From: Deefgea piscis
Lineage (GTDB): Bacteria; Pseudomonadota; Gammaproteobacteria; Burkholderiales; Chitinibacteraceae
Length of the DNA: 64,000 nucleotides
Assembly (NCBI RefSeq): GCF_019665785.1
Contig: NZ_CP081149.1
Location: forward strand, 1,178,001-1,242,000
Reading direction: 5' to 3'
The notes under the pieces were generated by a model. It saw only the letters and a list, made by a program, of their open reading frames with translations. It was not told the DNA's origin and made no database searches. How positions within the stretch are numbered: the first letter of the stretch is position 1; each line of letters opens with the position of its first letter. This document shows, piece by piece, positions 1 through 8,118 of the stretch. The translations under genes were made by a program, and so were the position numbers.

Positions 1-119
1 TTGCTTGCGCGTCGATTCTGGCTTTGTTGGCGCTACTGACTCTGGCAATAAAAAGCTATATCGAGTGGCGTACCGAGCAGCAAGAAATCGCCGATCGTCG
101 TGCGGCAACGCAAGCCTAA
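1..119 (+). CDS. cysW: Sulfate/thiosulfate ABC transporter permease, 3' end
   Basis: Partial gene; only the last 38 codons are inside the window and the stop is TAA at 117-119. The readable C-terminus is a hydrophobic helix (ASILALLALLTLAIKSYIEW) followed by a charged, Glu/Gln/Arg-rich cytoplasmic tail. This is how CysW permeases end. The assignment depends mainly on the next gene, cysA, the ATPase of the same transporter. CysW would form the inner-membrane channel with CysT for sulfate and thiosulfate. The 141-base gap to cysA is longer than usual within a cys operon, but I see no terminator in it. Confidence 0.7.
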   Translation, partial: ACASILALLALLTLAIKSYIEWRTEQQEIADRRAATQA

Positions 120-260
120 ATGTAGCACCGTGTCGCCCAATTGAGCCCAATTGAAAGTCGCGGCGCGGCGACGCAGCAATCGATCAGAAACCGAATAGAT
201 CAGTCACCGTATTTGTGGCCTTAACATATCACCCTGATACGGTGGCACGAGGAATAAACC

Positions 261-1301
261 ATGAGCATCGAAATTCGCAATATCGTCAAAACATTTGGCG
301 ACTTTAAAGCGCTCAATGACTTGAGCTTGAATGTTGAATCCGGAGAGTTAATTGCATTGCTTGGCCCGTCCGGTTGCGGCAAAACATCATTGCTGCGGGT
401 GATTGCTGGGCTAGAAACGCCAGACTCTGGGCAAATTTTATTTCATGGTGAAGATACCACCGATAGGCATGTGCGTGAACGCCAAGTGGGCTTTGTCTTT
501 CAGCACTATGCCCTGTTTCGCCATATGACGGTATTTGAAAACGTGGCGTTTGGCCTACGCGTTCGCCCGAAATCCACTCGGCCTAGCGATGCGGAAATTA
601 AACGCAAAGTGCATGAATTACTCAATCTGGTGCAACTCGATTGGTTGGCCGATCGTTATCCTGCGCAACTCTCTGGTGGGCAAAGACAGCGTATTGCTTT
701 AGCGCGAGCCTTAGCGGTTGAACCGAAAGTCTTGCTGCTCGATGAGCCGTTTGGCGCGCTCGATACCAAGGTACGTAAAGAGCTACGCCGTTGGTTGCGC
801 CGTTTACACGATGAAATCAACGTCACCTCGGTGTTTGTAACCCACGATCAAGAAGAAGCGCTGGAAGTGGCCGATCGCGTGGTGGTGATGAATCAAGGAA
901 AAATTGAGCAAATTGGTACGCCAACTCAAGTTTACGACACGCCAGCCAGCCCGTTTGTGTATCAATTTTTGGGCGATGTGAATTTATTTCATTCTCGCGT
1001 TCACGAGGGGTGGGCCAAGGTAGGCAGCGGTCAATTTGCCGCCGAGCCGGGCGAGCACGCCACCGTGTATGTGCGTCCGCACGAAATTGATTTGAGCCGT
1101 GTTGCCAGCCTGCATGCGATTGAAGGCACCATCACCCATATTCGCTTACTCGGCGCAACGGTACGACTCGAAGTGGAAGTGGCCGATCACGAAGTCGTCG
1201 AGGTCGAACTCACCCGCGAGCGACAACTCGAAGGCGCTTGGCAAGTCGCCGAAACCGTCTACCTCGTACCACGCGAAAGCAAAATCATCACCGCAGCCTA
1301 A
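261..1301 (+). CDS. cysA: Sulfate/thiosulfate import ATP-binding protein CysA
   Basis: Energises sulfate and thiosulfate uptake at the inner membrane, feeding cysteine synthesis. The 346-residue protein has a Walker A motif GPSGCGKTS (residues 35-43), a Q-loop (VFQHYALF, about 79-86), the ABC signature LSGGQ (137-141) and Walker B LLLDEP (158-163). The switch His is in [11 protein letters not shown]. The last 110 residues form the TOBE-like regulatory domain usual for CysA. The ATG is preceded by a good ribosome binding site, GAGGAA, 6 bases upstream. It follows the cysW end in the same direction and is closed by a strong hairpin just downstream. Confidence 0.95.
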   Translation: MSIEIRNIVKTFGDFKALNDLSLNVESGELIALLGPSGCGKTSLLRVIAGLETPDSGQILFHGEDTTDRHVRERQVGFVFQHYALFRHMTVFENVAFGLRVRPKSTRPSDAEIKRKVHELLNLVQLDWLADRYPAQLSGGQRQRIALARALAVEPKVLLLDEPFGALDTKVRKELRRWLRRLHDEINVTSVFVTHDQEEALEVADRVVVMNQGKIEQIGTPTQVYDTPASPFVYQFLGDVNLFHSRVHEGWAKVGSGQFAAEPGEHATVYVRPHEIDLSRVASLHAIEGTITHIRLLGATVRLEVEVADHEVVEVELTRERQLEGAWQVAETVYLVPRESKIITAA

Positions 1302-1310
1302 TGTGTTCAC

Positions 1311-1344
1311 GCTCACCCAATATCAAGGGTGATATTGGGTGAGC
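1311..1344 (+). terminator. Strong hairpin after cysA
   Basis: A perfect 15-bp stem (GCTCACCCAATATCA pairing with TGATATTGGGTGAGC) closes a 4-base loop 9 bases after the cysA stop. No T-run follows, so it may act as an RNA-stabilising or Rho-assisted end rather than a classical intrinsic terminator. Confidence 0.65.
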
Positions 1345-1581
1345 GCAAATTCCAATCAATTGGTGATGGCAGTTGGCCATAAGCCGGCAAATTGAGTGGA
1401 CAACTATTCTGGGTTTACGTTGCGCAAACAATAGTTTCTGCAACTAAAATCCATAGGTATCTGTTTAATGCCTACAACAAAAATCGCATTGATAAGAACT
1501 TTGATTAAAGAGTGCCTAGCTTGCTGTAAATTCTTCACGACTAAAGAATTTATTTTAATATTTATTGCGTACCAAACATTA

Positions 1582-1617
1582 AAACCACATAACACATGCT
1601 TAATTGTTATGTGGTTT
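1582..1617 (-). terminator. Hairpin downstream of the SIR2-kinase gene
   Basis: The 13-bp arms AAACCACATAACA (1582-1594) and TGTTATGTGGTTT (1605-1617) enclose a 10-base loop. The hairpin lies 18 bases past the stop of the minus-strand SIR2-kinase gene. Read on the minus strand the stem is followed by TAATGTTTGG, a weak T-rich tail. The rest of 1345-1635 is AT-rich and I see no convincing gene in it. Confidence 0.5.
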
Positions 1618-1635
1618 CATTGTTATTCTACCTTG

Positions 1636-4014
1636 TTAAAAACTGGAAATACTAGATGCATATCCTACAGCCTTGTCAATATTTTTTGCTGCGCTAATTA
1701 TATTTATAGATATGGCATCAATATTTATAGATGCTTCTATTGTAAAGCCTCTAGATCTCCTGTTGCAATTTTCTTCCCATCCAAAACTTAAAAGCGTGGT
1801 ATTAAGGTTGTCCAATCCAGATGATAACATTCGCTCTACTCGACTCCAATCCTGGTCACCAGTATATTCCCAAGATACTTCAAGAATTATTTTATTTTTT
1901 GCATGATCAAATCGTACGCATATTTTTAGTCCATTTACTCCGGTATATCTAGCTGATGAATCATCATCACTCCACTTGTAAGATGCCATTGTGTTTATAT
2001 GTATAGCGAGTTCTTCAGCAATAGTTTCTCCAGACACTCCCGTGGTGCCATTTATTGCATTATTTACTGATTCAATCTCGCCATTAATTTGAGCCATGCT
2101 CCATCTTCCGTATTGATTCTCTAATGTTGAATTTAGAATGAGCCTTGCAATAACTGCAGGTAAAGATTTCCACTCTTTACAGCTTAATTTTAAACACGCA
2201 TCTATTACCGTTTTATTCCAGCTTGGTAATAAGTGTTGATCTGGGTACGGGTGAACTCCAGAACATAAATAATAAAGCGTCATTCCAAATCCATATGAAT
2301 CAACTAACGCACTTCTAGAGTTTTGCCCTTCTACTTTTCTGCGTTGTTCTGGAGCCAAATACCCCAAAGCAGGGCTGTGCATAATAGATGCATCTTCTGC
2401 ACCTTTATGCCAAGAAAGATCAAAATCAAGAACAATAACTTTCCAATCATCTGGGTTCGCATAAAAATCACTGACCATTATATTGGCTGGTCTTAAATCG
2501 CGATGATAAACTCGTTCAGGAACTCCGTGAGAATCAATTAACACAGAAGATAGTTCAAGAGCAATTTTTAGTCGAATGTACCAATTATTTGTTTGCTGTG
2601 CAGCAACTAGGCTTTGTAAGCTTGGGCCGTCGATCCACTCCATTATTAGAGATGGTGGGATTTCTGATGCATCATTAAATTCAACTACTCCATTAATTTT
2701 TCTATTTGTAATTATTCTTAATGAATTTACTCCTCGTCTAAAATTACGGTAAAAATCAACCTTCTTGAAGTTTTCTGGTTTAAGTACTTTAATCGCAAAT
2801 TGATTGCCATCATTATCATGTGCCGCGTAAACAGTTCCAAATGCTCCGCCAGCCACTTCGCGTGTCACTGTGTAACCCAAAAATTTACCACTTCCAGATG
2901 TAGAAACATACCAACTTCTATGAATAGATCGTTCATACTTATTCAGGAATTCCTGATATTTAATGTCTCTATTTTTTATGTCTTTTTCTTTAAATATTCC
3001 AGCGACAATTTTATTTAATTCCAATCTAATTACTTCTTCATCTTTCGTAACTAAAACATCTGGATCTTGTTCATTAGTATTTGTCGCTAGTAGTTCGTCG
3101 TAGTTTATCACTGCACCGCTATACGTTACGGGTTCTTCTTTATTTTTATCATCTTCTTTAACGAGTTTTTTAAGCTCTTTTATCATTGATATTAGTTCAG
3201 AATGGCTACCATCTGTATTAGAATATCTAATAACTCTAATTCCATTGTCATTGGCCCATTTGTCCGTTGTGCTATCTGCTCTGTCAGTTATCCAGAAATT
3301 ACCAATAAAATCACAGTTAGACTCTTTTTTAATAGCGTCCATAAATGTTGTTATAGCAACATCATCAGCGGTTACACCAATAAAGATTACCGTCGCGCTT
3401 CTAAACAATATATTTAACCATGCTTTGTACTCATTATTTTTTAGTAAGTCATCTAAATCTTGACGAGTAAAAGCCCAGCTATCAGAGTAATCTAAATACC
3501 CATGTGGGTATGCAATAAATGGTTTTCTTTCTTTTAAAAAATTTAGTGCAGTATTGAATTTTTTTGGATAGTGACTTATTGGTGTAAGTCCAGATGGGTG
3601 GCTTGTAGATGCTCGATGCGTGAATAAATCTAAATTTAATGTAACCATCCCTGTTGGTGATAATGACCATAGTTGTTCATAGATTTTAGGAATATCAATT
3701 GTATCGCTTGCACCAATAATTCTTTTTATTTCTGTTGAGAATGTTTCATTTCCAAGAATGGATTTGATTTTACCAATTCTCGTCCATAGATCTTTAATTC
3801 CATTTGCGTTTTGTATTTGTGATATAACCGAGGCTGAGTCAGTTTTATTAAATTCCCCGGCTCTATTTTTAGCTACTTCGATCAACTTATTTGCTAGTCC
3901 GCCCCAAGATGGAATGTGTGGGGAACTTAAACCTGCACCTGTCCAAAATACGATTGGACGCATTCTTTCAGAAAAAACAGTATGTAAATCTTTAAATTCA
4001 TTTGAATTATTCAA
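1636..4014 (-). CDS. SIR2-like NADase / Ser-Thr protein kinase fusion, putative defence protein
   Basis: The 792-residue protein has three parts. Residues 18-280 form a SIR2-like domain: TGAGLS (25-30), the N-x-D motif TLNLD with N127, PHG with H171, and FIGVTADD (211-218). These match the NAD-binding and catalytic positions of defence-type SIR2 NADases. Residues 378-650 form a Hanks-type kinase: glycine loop GGAFGTVY (389-396), K409, catalytic HRD (504-506) with N511, DFD (530-532) in place of DFG, APE (554-556) and D572. The helix-C Glu is not evident; RRGVNSL has Gly there. Residues 660-792 match nothing I know. The start is TTG with AAAGGTG just upstream; the next in-frame ATG is residue 18, at the edge of the SIR2 fold. 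The gene stands alone, is AT-rich against its neighbours, and has its own hairpin end. Likely role (inference): NAD depletion in infected cells, gated by the kinase or the C-terminal domain. Confidence 0.8.
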   Translation of the reverse strand: MNNSNEFKDLHTVFSERMRPIVFWTGAGLSSPHIPSWGGLANKLIEVAKNRAGEFNKTDSASVISQIQNANGIKDLWTRIGKIKSILGNETFSTEIKRIIGASDTIDIPKIYEQLWSLSPTGMVTLNLDLFTHRASTSHPSGLTPISHYPKKFNTALNFLKERKPFIAYPHGYLDYSDSWAFTRQDLDDLLKNNEYKAWLNILFRSATVIFIGVTADDVAITTFMDAIKKESNCDFIGNFWITDRADSTTDKWANDNGIRVIRYSNTDGSHSELISMIKELKKLVKEDDKNKEEPVTYSGAVINYDELLATNTNEQDPDVLVTKDEEVIRLELNKIVAGIFKEKDIKNRDIKYQEFLNKYERSIHRSWYVSTSGSGKFLGYTVTREVAGGAFGTVYAAHDNDGNQFAIKVLKPENFKKVDFYRNFRRGVNSLRIITNRKINGVVEFNDASEIPPSLIMEWIDGPSLQSLVAAQQTNNWYIRLKIALELSSVLIDSHGVPERVYHRDLRPANIMVSDFYANPDDWKVIVLDFDLSWHKGAEDASIMHSPALGYLAPEQRRKVEGQNSRSALVDSYGFGMTLYYLCSGVHPYPDQHLLPSWNKTVIDACLKLSCKEWKSLPAVIARLILNSTLENQYGRWSMAQINGEIESVNNAINGTTGVSGETIAEELAIHINTMASYKWSDDDSSARYTGVNGLKICVRFDHAKNKIILEVSWEYTGDQDWSRVERMLSSGLDNLNTTLLSFGWEENCNRRSRGFTIEASINIDAISINIISAAKNIDKAVGYASSISSF

Positions 4015-4212
4015 AGTGCACCTTTGTTAATATTTTAATTAAACAATTGGTAATTATAAATAATAGGCAATATTAACATACAAGTAATCCGACCTAAGTT
4101 ACCCTAGCCCGAAGCTATGAAAAATTATGTTGAACTACTTATTTCACAGCCCATAGGATAGCTTATTGCTTTGCGAAAATCGTTGTCATTGCTAATCTAT
4201 TATTTATTTGAT

Positions 4213-4292
4213 ATGCCATAGACACTTTTTAAATTATTACATGATTAATTCTAAGTACGCACTCAAAAGATAGTTTGAATGCCATAGACACT
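4213..4292. repeat. 14-bp direct repeat pair upstream of the SIR2-kinase gene
   Basis: ATGCCATAGACACT occurs at 4213-4226 and again at 4279-4292, 66 bp apart, in the AT-rich spacer (4015-4526) between the SIR2-kinase start and amtB. The copies could be operator sites for the SIR2-kinase gene or scars of the insertion that brought it. I do not find the word on the other side of the island. The rest of the spacer holds only the amtB terminators. Confidence 0.6.
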
Positions 4293-4354
4293 ACATAAAT
4301 ATAAATCAAAGATTTAGGCGGTGCTATTTTTGCATGCCTTAACGGCAGCAACAA

Positions 4355-4378
4355 AAACAGGCCTAATCAGGCCTGTTT
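4355..4378 (-). terminator. Intrinsic terminator, distal
   Basis: Stem AAACAGGCCT / AGGCCTGTTT with loop AATC. On the minus strand it is followed by a short T-run (TTTTTG). It is a second stop for transcripts leaving amtB. Confidence 0.7.
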
Positions 4379-4484
4379 CTCAAACTGTATTGCCGCACAC
4401 CAAACGACTTAAGTGCTTACTTTGGCGATGCAGCATTCGCTCCGTGCCGATTTCATGCCCAAGCAAACAACTCGAATCCTGCAT

Positions 4485-4509
4485 AAAAAACGCCGGATCT
4501 GGCGGTTTT
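4485..4509 (-). terminator. Intrinsic terminator of amtB
   Basis: On the minus strand CCGCCAGATCCGGCG forms a short GC-rich hairpin directly followed by six T residues. It lies 18 bases after the amtB stop. Confidence 0.8.
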
Positions 4510-4526
4510 GTTTCTGGCGTTAAAAC

Positions 4527-5723
4527 TTACCAATTGGTTTCGCGCTCGGGGCTGGCTGAGGTTTGGTGGATGCTTAAATCGGCGCCGTTAAATTCTTCTT
4601 CGTCAGTCAGACGAATACCGACGGTTTTTTTCAATACGCCATAAACCAGATAGCCGCCAATAAAAGCAATGGCAATTCCGAGTAGGGTGCCGACGATTTG
4701 CGCCAAGATACTGACGCCACCTATGCCGCCCAAATAGTTGCTGCCAAATATTCCTGCAGCAATACCCCCCCATGCACCGCAAATACCATGCAGTGGCCAT
4801 ACGCCAAGCACGTCGTCGATTTTCCAGCGATTTTGCGTCAGGGTAAATAACCAAACAAACAGTCCGCCGGCAATACCGCCAACAACCAGCGCGCCTAATG
4901 GATGCATGATGTCGGAGCCAGCACAGACCGCGACTAAGCCCGCGAGTGGACCATTATGAATAAAGCCGGGGTCGTTTTTGCCGACCACGGTGGCCACTAA
5001 GGTGCCGCCCACCATCGCCATGAGTGAGTTCATCGCTACTAAACCGGAAATGCCTTCAATTTTTTGCGCGCTCATCACGTTAAAGCCAAACCAGCCGACG
5101 ATCAAAATCCATGCGCCTAGGGCTAAAAATGGGATGCTGGATGGTGGATGCGCGGCAATACGGCCTTCTTTGCTGTAACGACCACGGCGCGCGCCCAGAT
5201 GCAGTACGGCGGCAAGGCCAATCCAGCCGCCGACCGCATGCACCACCACCGAGCCAGCAAAATCATGAAAGGGCGCGCCAAACCAAGCTTTAAATAGATC
5301 TTGCATGCCAAAATTATTATTCCACACCATGCCTTCAAAAAAGGGATAGATAAAGCCGACCAGTAAAAAAGTCGCCGCTGATTGTGGGTGAAATTTGGCG
5401 CGCTCAGCAATGCCGCCAGAAACAATTGCTGGAATGGCGGCAGCAAAAGTCAGTAAAAAGAAAAATCGAACCAGCTCAAAACCATGGTTTTCTAGCATGG
5501 CGCTGGCTGGGCCAAAAAAATGCACGCCGTAGGCGATACCGTAGCCAATAAAAAAATAAGCGATGGCAGAAACAGCAAAGTCGGTCAAAATTTTAACTAA
5601 GGCATTGACCTGATTTTTTTTACGTACCGTGCCCAGTTCCAAAAAAGCAAAGCCAGCATGCATCGCCAAAATCATAATGGCGCCTAATAAAATAAATAAA
5701 ACGTCGACACTACTCGCACTCAT
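4527..5723 (-). CDS. amtB: Ammonium transporter (Amt family)
   Basis: Inner-membrane channel for ammonium. The 398 residues form about 11 hydrophobic segments. The twin pore histidines are visible as H162 (VVVHAVGG) and H312 (WPLHGICGAWGG). The family signature DFAGSVVVHAVGGW is present, and the C-terminal cytoplasmic tail carries EEEFNGADLSIH, typical of the PII-interacting tail. There is no N-terminal signal peptide extension, unlike enterobacterial AmtB. The gene starts with ATG after a GGGAGCA ribosome binding site. No glnK/PII gene is adjacent, so its PII partner must be encoded elsewhere. Two terminators follow it. Confidence 0.93.
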   Translation of the reverse strand: MSASSVDVLFILLGAIMILAMHAGFAFLELGTVRKKNQVNALVKILTDFAVSAIAYFFIGYGIAYGVHFFGPASAMLENHGFELVRFFFLLTFAAAIPAIVSGGIAERAKFHPQSAATFLLVGFIYPFFEGMVWNNNFGMQDLFKAWFGAPFHDFAGSVVVHAVGGWIGLAAVLHLGARRGRYSKEGRIAAHPPSSIPFLALGAWILIVGWFGFNVMSAQKIEGISGLVAMNSLMAMVGGTLVATVVGKNDPGFIHNGPLAGLVAVCAGSDIMHPLGALVVGGIAGGLFVWLFTLTQNRWKIDDVLGVWPLHGICGAWGGIAAGIFGSNYLGGIGGVSILAQIVGTLLGIAIAFIGGYLVYGVLKKTVGIRLTDEEEFNGADLSIHQTSASPERETNW

Positions 5724-5905
5724 TGCTTGCTCCCTTAGTGATCAGCTTGAAAACGGATCGGCACTAAAAGCAAGCAGTATGCCATTGCCATTAAGTGGCT
5801 GATTTAAGGTGCTTATCTTGTTTTTTGCTACCGATCTGCGAGCGTCTGGAGCGCTTTCATGCGCAATAAGAGTGCAATAAGGGCAGCGTTAGCGTGCGTG
5901 ACGGT

Positions 5906-6691
5906 TTATTTTGGTGCGCTTTTTTGCCGCGCATGGCGAAAGTAGCGCGTATTGGCATAAAAGTCGGCGTCTTGCTCGGGCCACCATTGTGGAATGCCCA
6001 AATACGGCAGGGGAGGGAGCTGGCGCGGGGTTTGTAGCGCGTGTAGCTCGATTTGTTCGGCAATTCGGTGATCGAGTTCTTGGCGTTGCGCGATTAAATC
6101 AAGCGCAAAAAAATCCGCGTCAACTTGAATCGGCCAGCATTTTCCGGTTAAACCCACAAAGGGTTGCAGTAGGTTTTCTAGTGTCGCGTGACCAAAAACA
6201 AAGGCGCTGATTTCTTGTCCCCATGCCTGTGCTTCTTCGACAAACAATGCCTGCCATTGGTGCGCGACCATCAGCTCAAGTAGCGCTGGGCGGCTATACG
6301 GCAAAATTAAGCCGCATTCATCAAAGAGGGTGGCCGCATCGCGCACTGGGCCACGGATTTTGCTGTCTGGATCGGCTTGCATCGCTTTAAAGTGCAGCGC
6401 ATTGAGTGCGACTTTGCTTTTGGGGTAGGCTTGCCAAATCGTTGCGTTAAAAGTGTCATGCCAGTTTAAGCGGGTAGCTACACGGCCTTTTTGGTAGATT
6501 TCTAGCTCGTAATATTCAGTGATGCTATCGGGATCGACAAACTGAATATTGGCACCGCCTTGGGTTTGGATGCGCTCGCTCACCGTCAACCAATCGGCAT
6601 GCAATGGGGCTTGGGAAAAGCGTTGTAGATAGGGTAAAACCGGAGCAAAGGCAGGGGTGGTCGAGAAAAAATCTAGGGGCCAAGAGGTCAT
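5906..6691 (-). CDS. DUF3025 family protein
   Basis: Predicted 261-residue cytoplasmic protein of unknown function. The DUF3025 pattern is clear: a YELEIYQKGRVATR stretch, then NWHDTFNATIWQAYPKSK and KVALNALH, followed by a conserved acidic middle (FDECG) and a Trp/Pro-rich C-terminal third ending in YFRHAR. An upstream in-frame TTG would add three residues; ATG at 6691 is preferred, but neither has a clear ribosome binding site. It lies just after the tpx terminator, so it probably has its own promoter or depends on read-through. The family is widespread in beta- and gammaproteobacteria with no established activity. Confidence 0.8.
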   Translation of the reverse strand: MTSWPLDFFSTTPAFAPVLPYLQRFSQAPLHADWLTVSERIQTQGGANIQFVDPDSITEYYELEIYQKGRVATRLNWHDTFNATIWQAYPKSKVALNALHFKAMQADPDSKIRGPVRDAATLFDECGLILPYSRPALLELMVAHQWQALFVEEAQAWGQEISAFVFGHATLENLLQPFVGLTGKCWPIQVDADFFALDLIAQRQELDHRIAEQIELHALQTPRQLPPLPYLGIPQWWPEQDADFYANTRYFRHARQKSAPK

Positions 6692-6708
6692 AAAATTCAA
6701 AAATCAAA

Positions 6709-6738
6709 CAGGGTTAAACAGTGCGAAGTTTAACCCTG
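6709..6738 (-). terminator. Intrinsic terminator of tpx
   Basis: Arms CAGGGTTAAAC (6709-6719) and GTTTAACCCTG (6728-6738), 11 bp perfect. On the minus strand a T-rich tail (TTTGATTTTTG) follows. It lies 9 bases after the tpx stop and just before the DUF3025 start. Confidence 0.8.
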
Positions 6739-6747
6739 ATCGGGCGC

Positions 6748-7248
6748 TTAAGCTAAAACTTTCAATACGGCTTCATAGTTAGGCTCGTCTTTAATATCGG
6801 CAACGAGTTCAGCATGGATGACTTGATCATTCGCATCCAACACAATGACCGCACGTGCAGCAACGCCAGCCAATGGTGCGCTGGTGATTTCAACGCCGTA
6901 ATTGGCCAAGAATTCACGACCGCGCATGGTCGACAAAGTCACAACGTTTTCAATGCCTTCGGCACCGCAAAAGCGGCTTTGGGCGAATGGCAAATCGGCA
7001 GAAATGCACAATACCACGGTGTTTTCGAGTTTGGATGCTGACTCGTTGAAATGACGAACTGACATCGCGCAAGTTGGGGTGTCAACGCTAGGGAAAATAT
7101 TCAAAACTTTACGTTTACCAGCAAAGCTAGCCAAGCTCACGTCAGAAAGATCTTTGGCCACCAAGCTAAATGCCGGTGCTGTACTGCCCACTGCTGGGAA
7201 TGTGCCGTTGAGGGTGACTGGATTGCCGCCAAGAGTAACTGATGCCAT
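6748..7248 (-). CDS. tpx: Thiol peroxidase (atypical 2-Cys peroxiredoxin)
   Basis: Periplasmic or cytoplasmic peroxide scavenger that uses thioredoxin as reductant. The 166 residues show the Tpx signature SVDTPTC with peroxidatic C60 and resolving C94 (SRFCGAEG), plus the conserved STMRGREFL. Length and N-terminus ([12 protein letters not shown]) match the family. A clear ribosome binding site TAGGAGC precedes the ATG. It lies immediately downstream of a second Tpx-fold gene that lacks both cysteines (7446-7997) and is separated from it by a terminator, so the two can be expressed independently. Confidence 0.95.
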   Translation of the reverse strand: MASVTLGGNPVTLNGTFPAVGSTAPAFSLVAKDLSDVSLASFAGKRKVLNIFPSVDTPTCAMSVRHFNESASKLENTVVLCISADLPFAQSRFCGAEGIENVVTLSTMRGREFLANYGVEITSAPLAGVAARAVIVLDANDQVIHAELVADIKDEPNYEAVLKVLA

Positions 7249-7397
7249 GTAATGCTCCTAAGTTTTTATATGAATGCTGCATGAAAGTAAGTGGGGCTGT
7301 TTTAGTAAATCAAAAGTGAGAGTTTATTTAAATAGCGTAATTTTTATTGAGTCGTTGGCGGACATAAAAAAGGGGCGCAGGGTATTGCAGACGCAAA

Positions 7398-7433
7398 AAA
7401 GCCAAGATGGATTGCTGCTCCGATCTTGGCTTT
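7398..7433 (-). terminator. Intrinsic terminator of the Tpx-like gene
   Basis: The 11-bp arms AAAGCCAAGAT and ATCTTGGCTTT surround a 14-base loop. On the minus strand the stem runs into TTTTTT. It begins 12 bases after the stop of the cysteine-less Tpx paralogue. Confidence 0.85.
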
Positions 7434-7445
7434 TAGCTTGGGGTG

Positions 7446-7997
7446 TTATTCGATACTGAGTACTTCGACTTCCGTTACGGCTGCGGTAGCGGTAGGTGGG
7501 TCGAGTAAATCGAGCGCCGACATATAGTTGGGCTCGGCATTGAGATCACTCACCAGCTCGGAATACAAAATAGTGTCGTCGACATCTAGCGCAAATAAGG
7601 CGGTGGTCATCAGGCCAGACAGCGGAATATCGGTAATCATCACGCCGTAGTCTTTATGAAAGTCACGCCCGCGCAAGGTCGACATTAATTGGATTTTAAG
7701 AAATCTTTCGGCATCCAAAATTCGCGATAGCGCATAGGGGGTATCAACCGATACCGTCATAATCACAGTGTTTTCGAGCTCATACCCTATGGTTTCGAGT
7801 TTTCTGGCGATAGTTAAACCAATCGCGGCATCTAGGCTGGGCACCACGGCGATGAGTTTTCTTTGCCCCCAAAATTTAGACAGCGGCACATCTTGTAAGT
7901 GAATGTCGACCAGCATAAAACTATGCGCCGTTTCACCTGCGCGAGGAAAACGGCCACCAATACTAACTGGGGTGCTATTGAGCATAACGGTCGACAT
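7446..7997 (-). CDS. Cysteine-less Tpx-like protein (probable pseudoenzyme)
   Basis: A 183-residue paralogue of the adjacent tpx. The alignment runs along the whole length: VMLNSTPVSIGGRFPRAGE matches [33 protein letters not shown] matches [14 protein letters not shown], and SELVSDLNAEPNY matches [13 protein letters not shown]. The catalytic motif SVDTPTC has become SLDAAIG and the resolving Cys position (SRFCGAE) is SRILDAE. No Cys remains, so thiol peroxidase chemistry is not possible. The start at 7997 is chosen for the ribosome binding site AGGAG, 8 bases upstream, and for alignment with tpx; a longer ORF to 8069 has neither. The C-terminus carries an extra TATAAVTEVEVLSIE tail. The intact frame argues for a retained non-enzymatic role (inference). 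Confidence 0.85.
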   Translation of the reverse strand: MSTVMLNSTPVSIGGRFPRAGETAHSFMLVDIHLQDVPLSKFWGQRKLIAVVPSLDAAIGLTIARKLETIGYELENTVIMTVSVDTPYALSRILDAERFLKIQLMSTLRGRDFHKDYGVMITDIPLSGLMTTALFALDVDDTILYSELVSDLNAEPNYMSALDLLDPPTATAAVTEVEVLSIE

Positions 7998-8118
7998 TGC
8001 TGATCTCCTGATTGAATTTCTACTGTTAGGGTCTGTTGAAATTTGGTTTGCCAGGCGCAGGAAAAGCAAGTGTCAACAAACTTTAGTATGACTTCAAATG
8101 TCAGAAAAACAAGCGATC

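Noticed and set aside
1404..1595. 63-codon open frame on the minus strand after cysA
   Set aside because: It covers the hairpin of the SIR2-kinase gene, has no ribosome binding site and resembles no protein.
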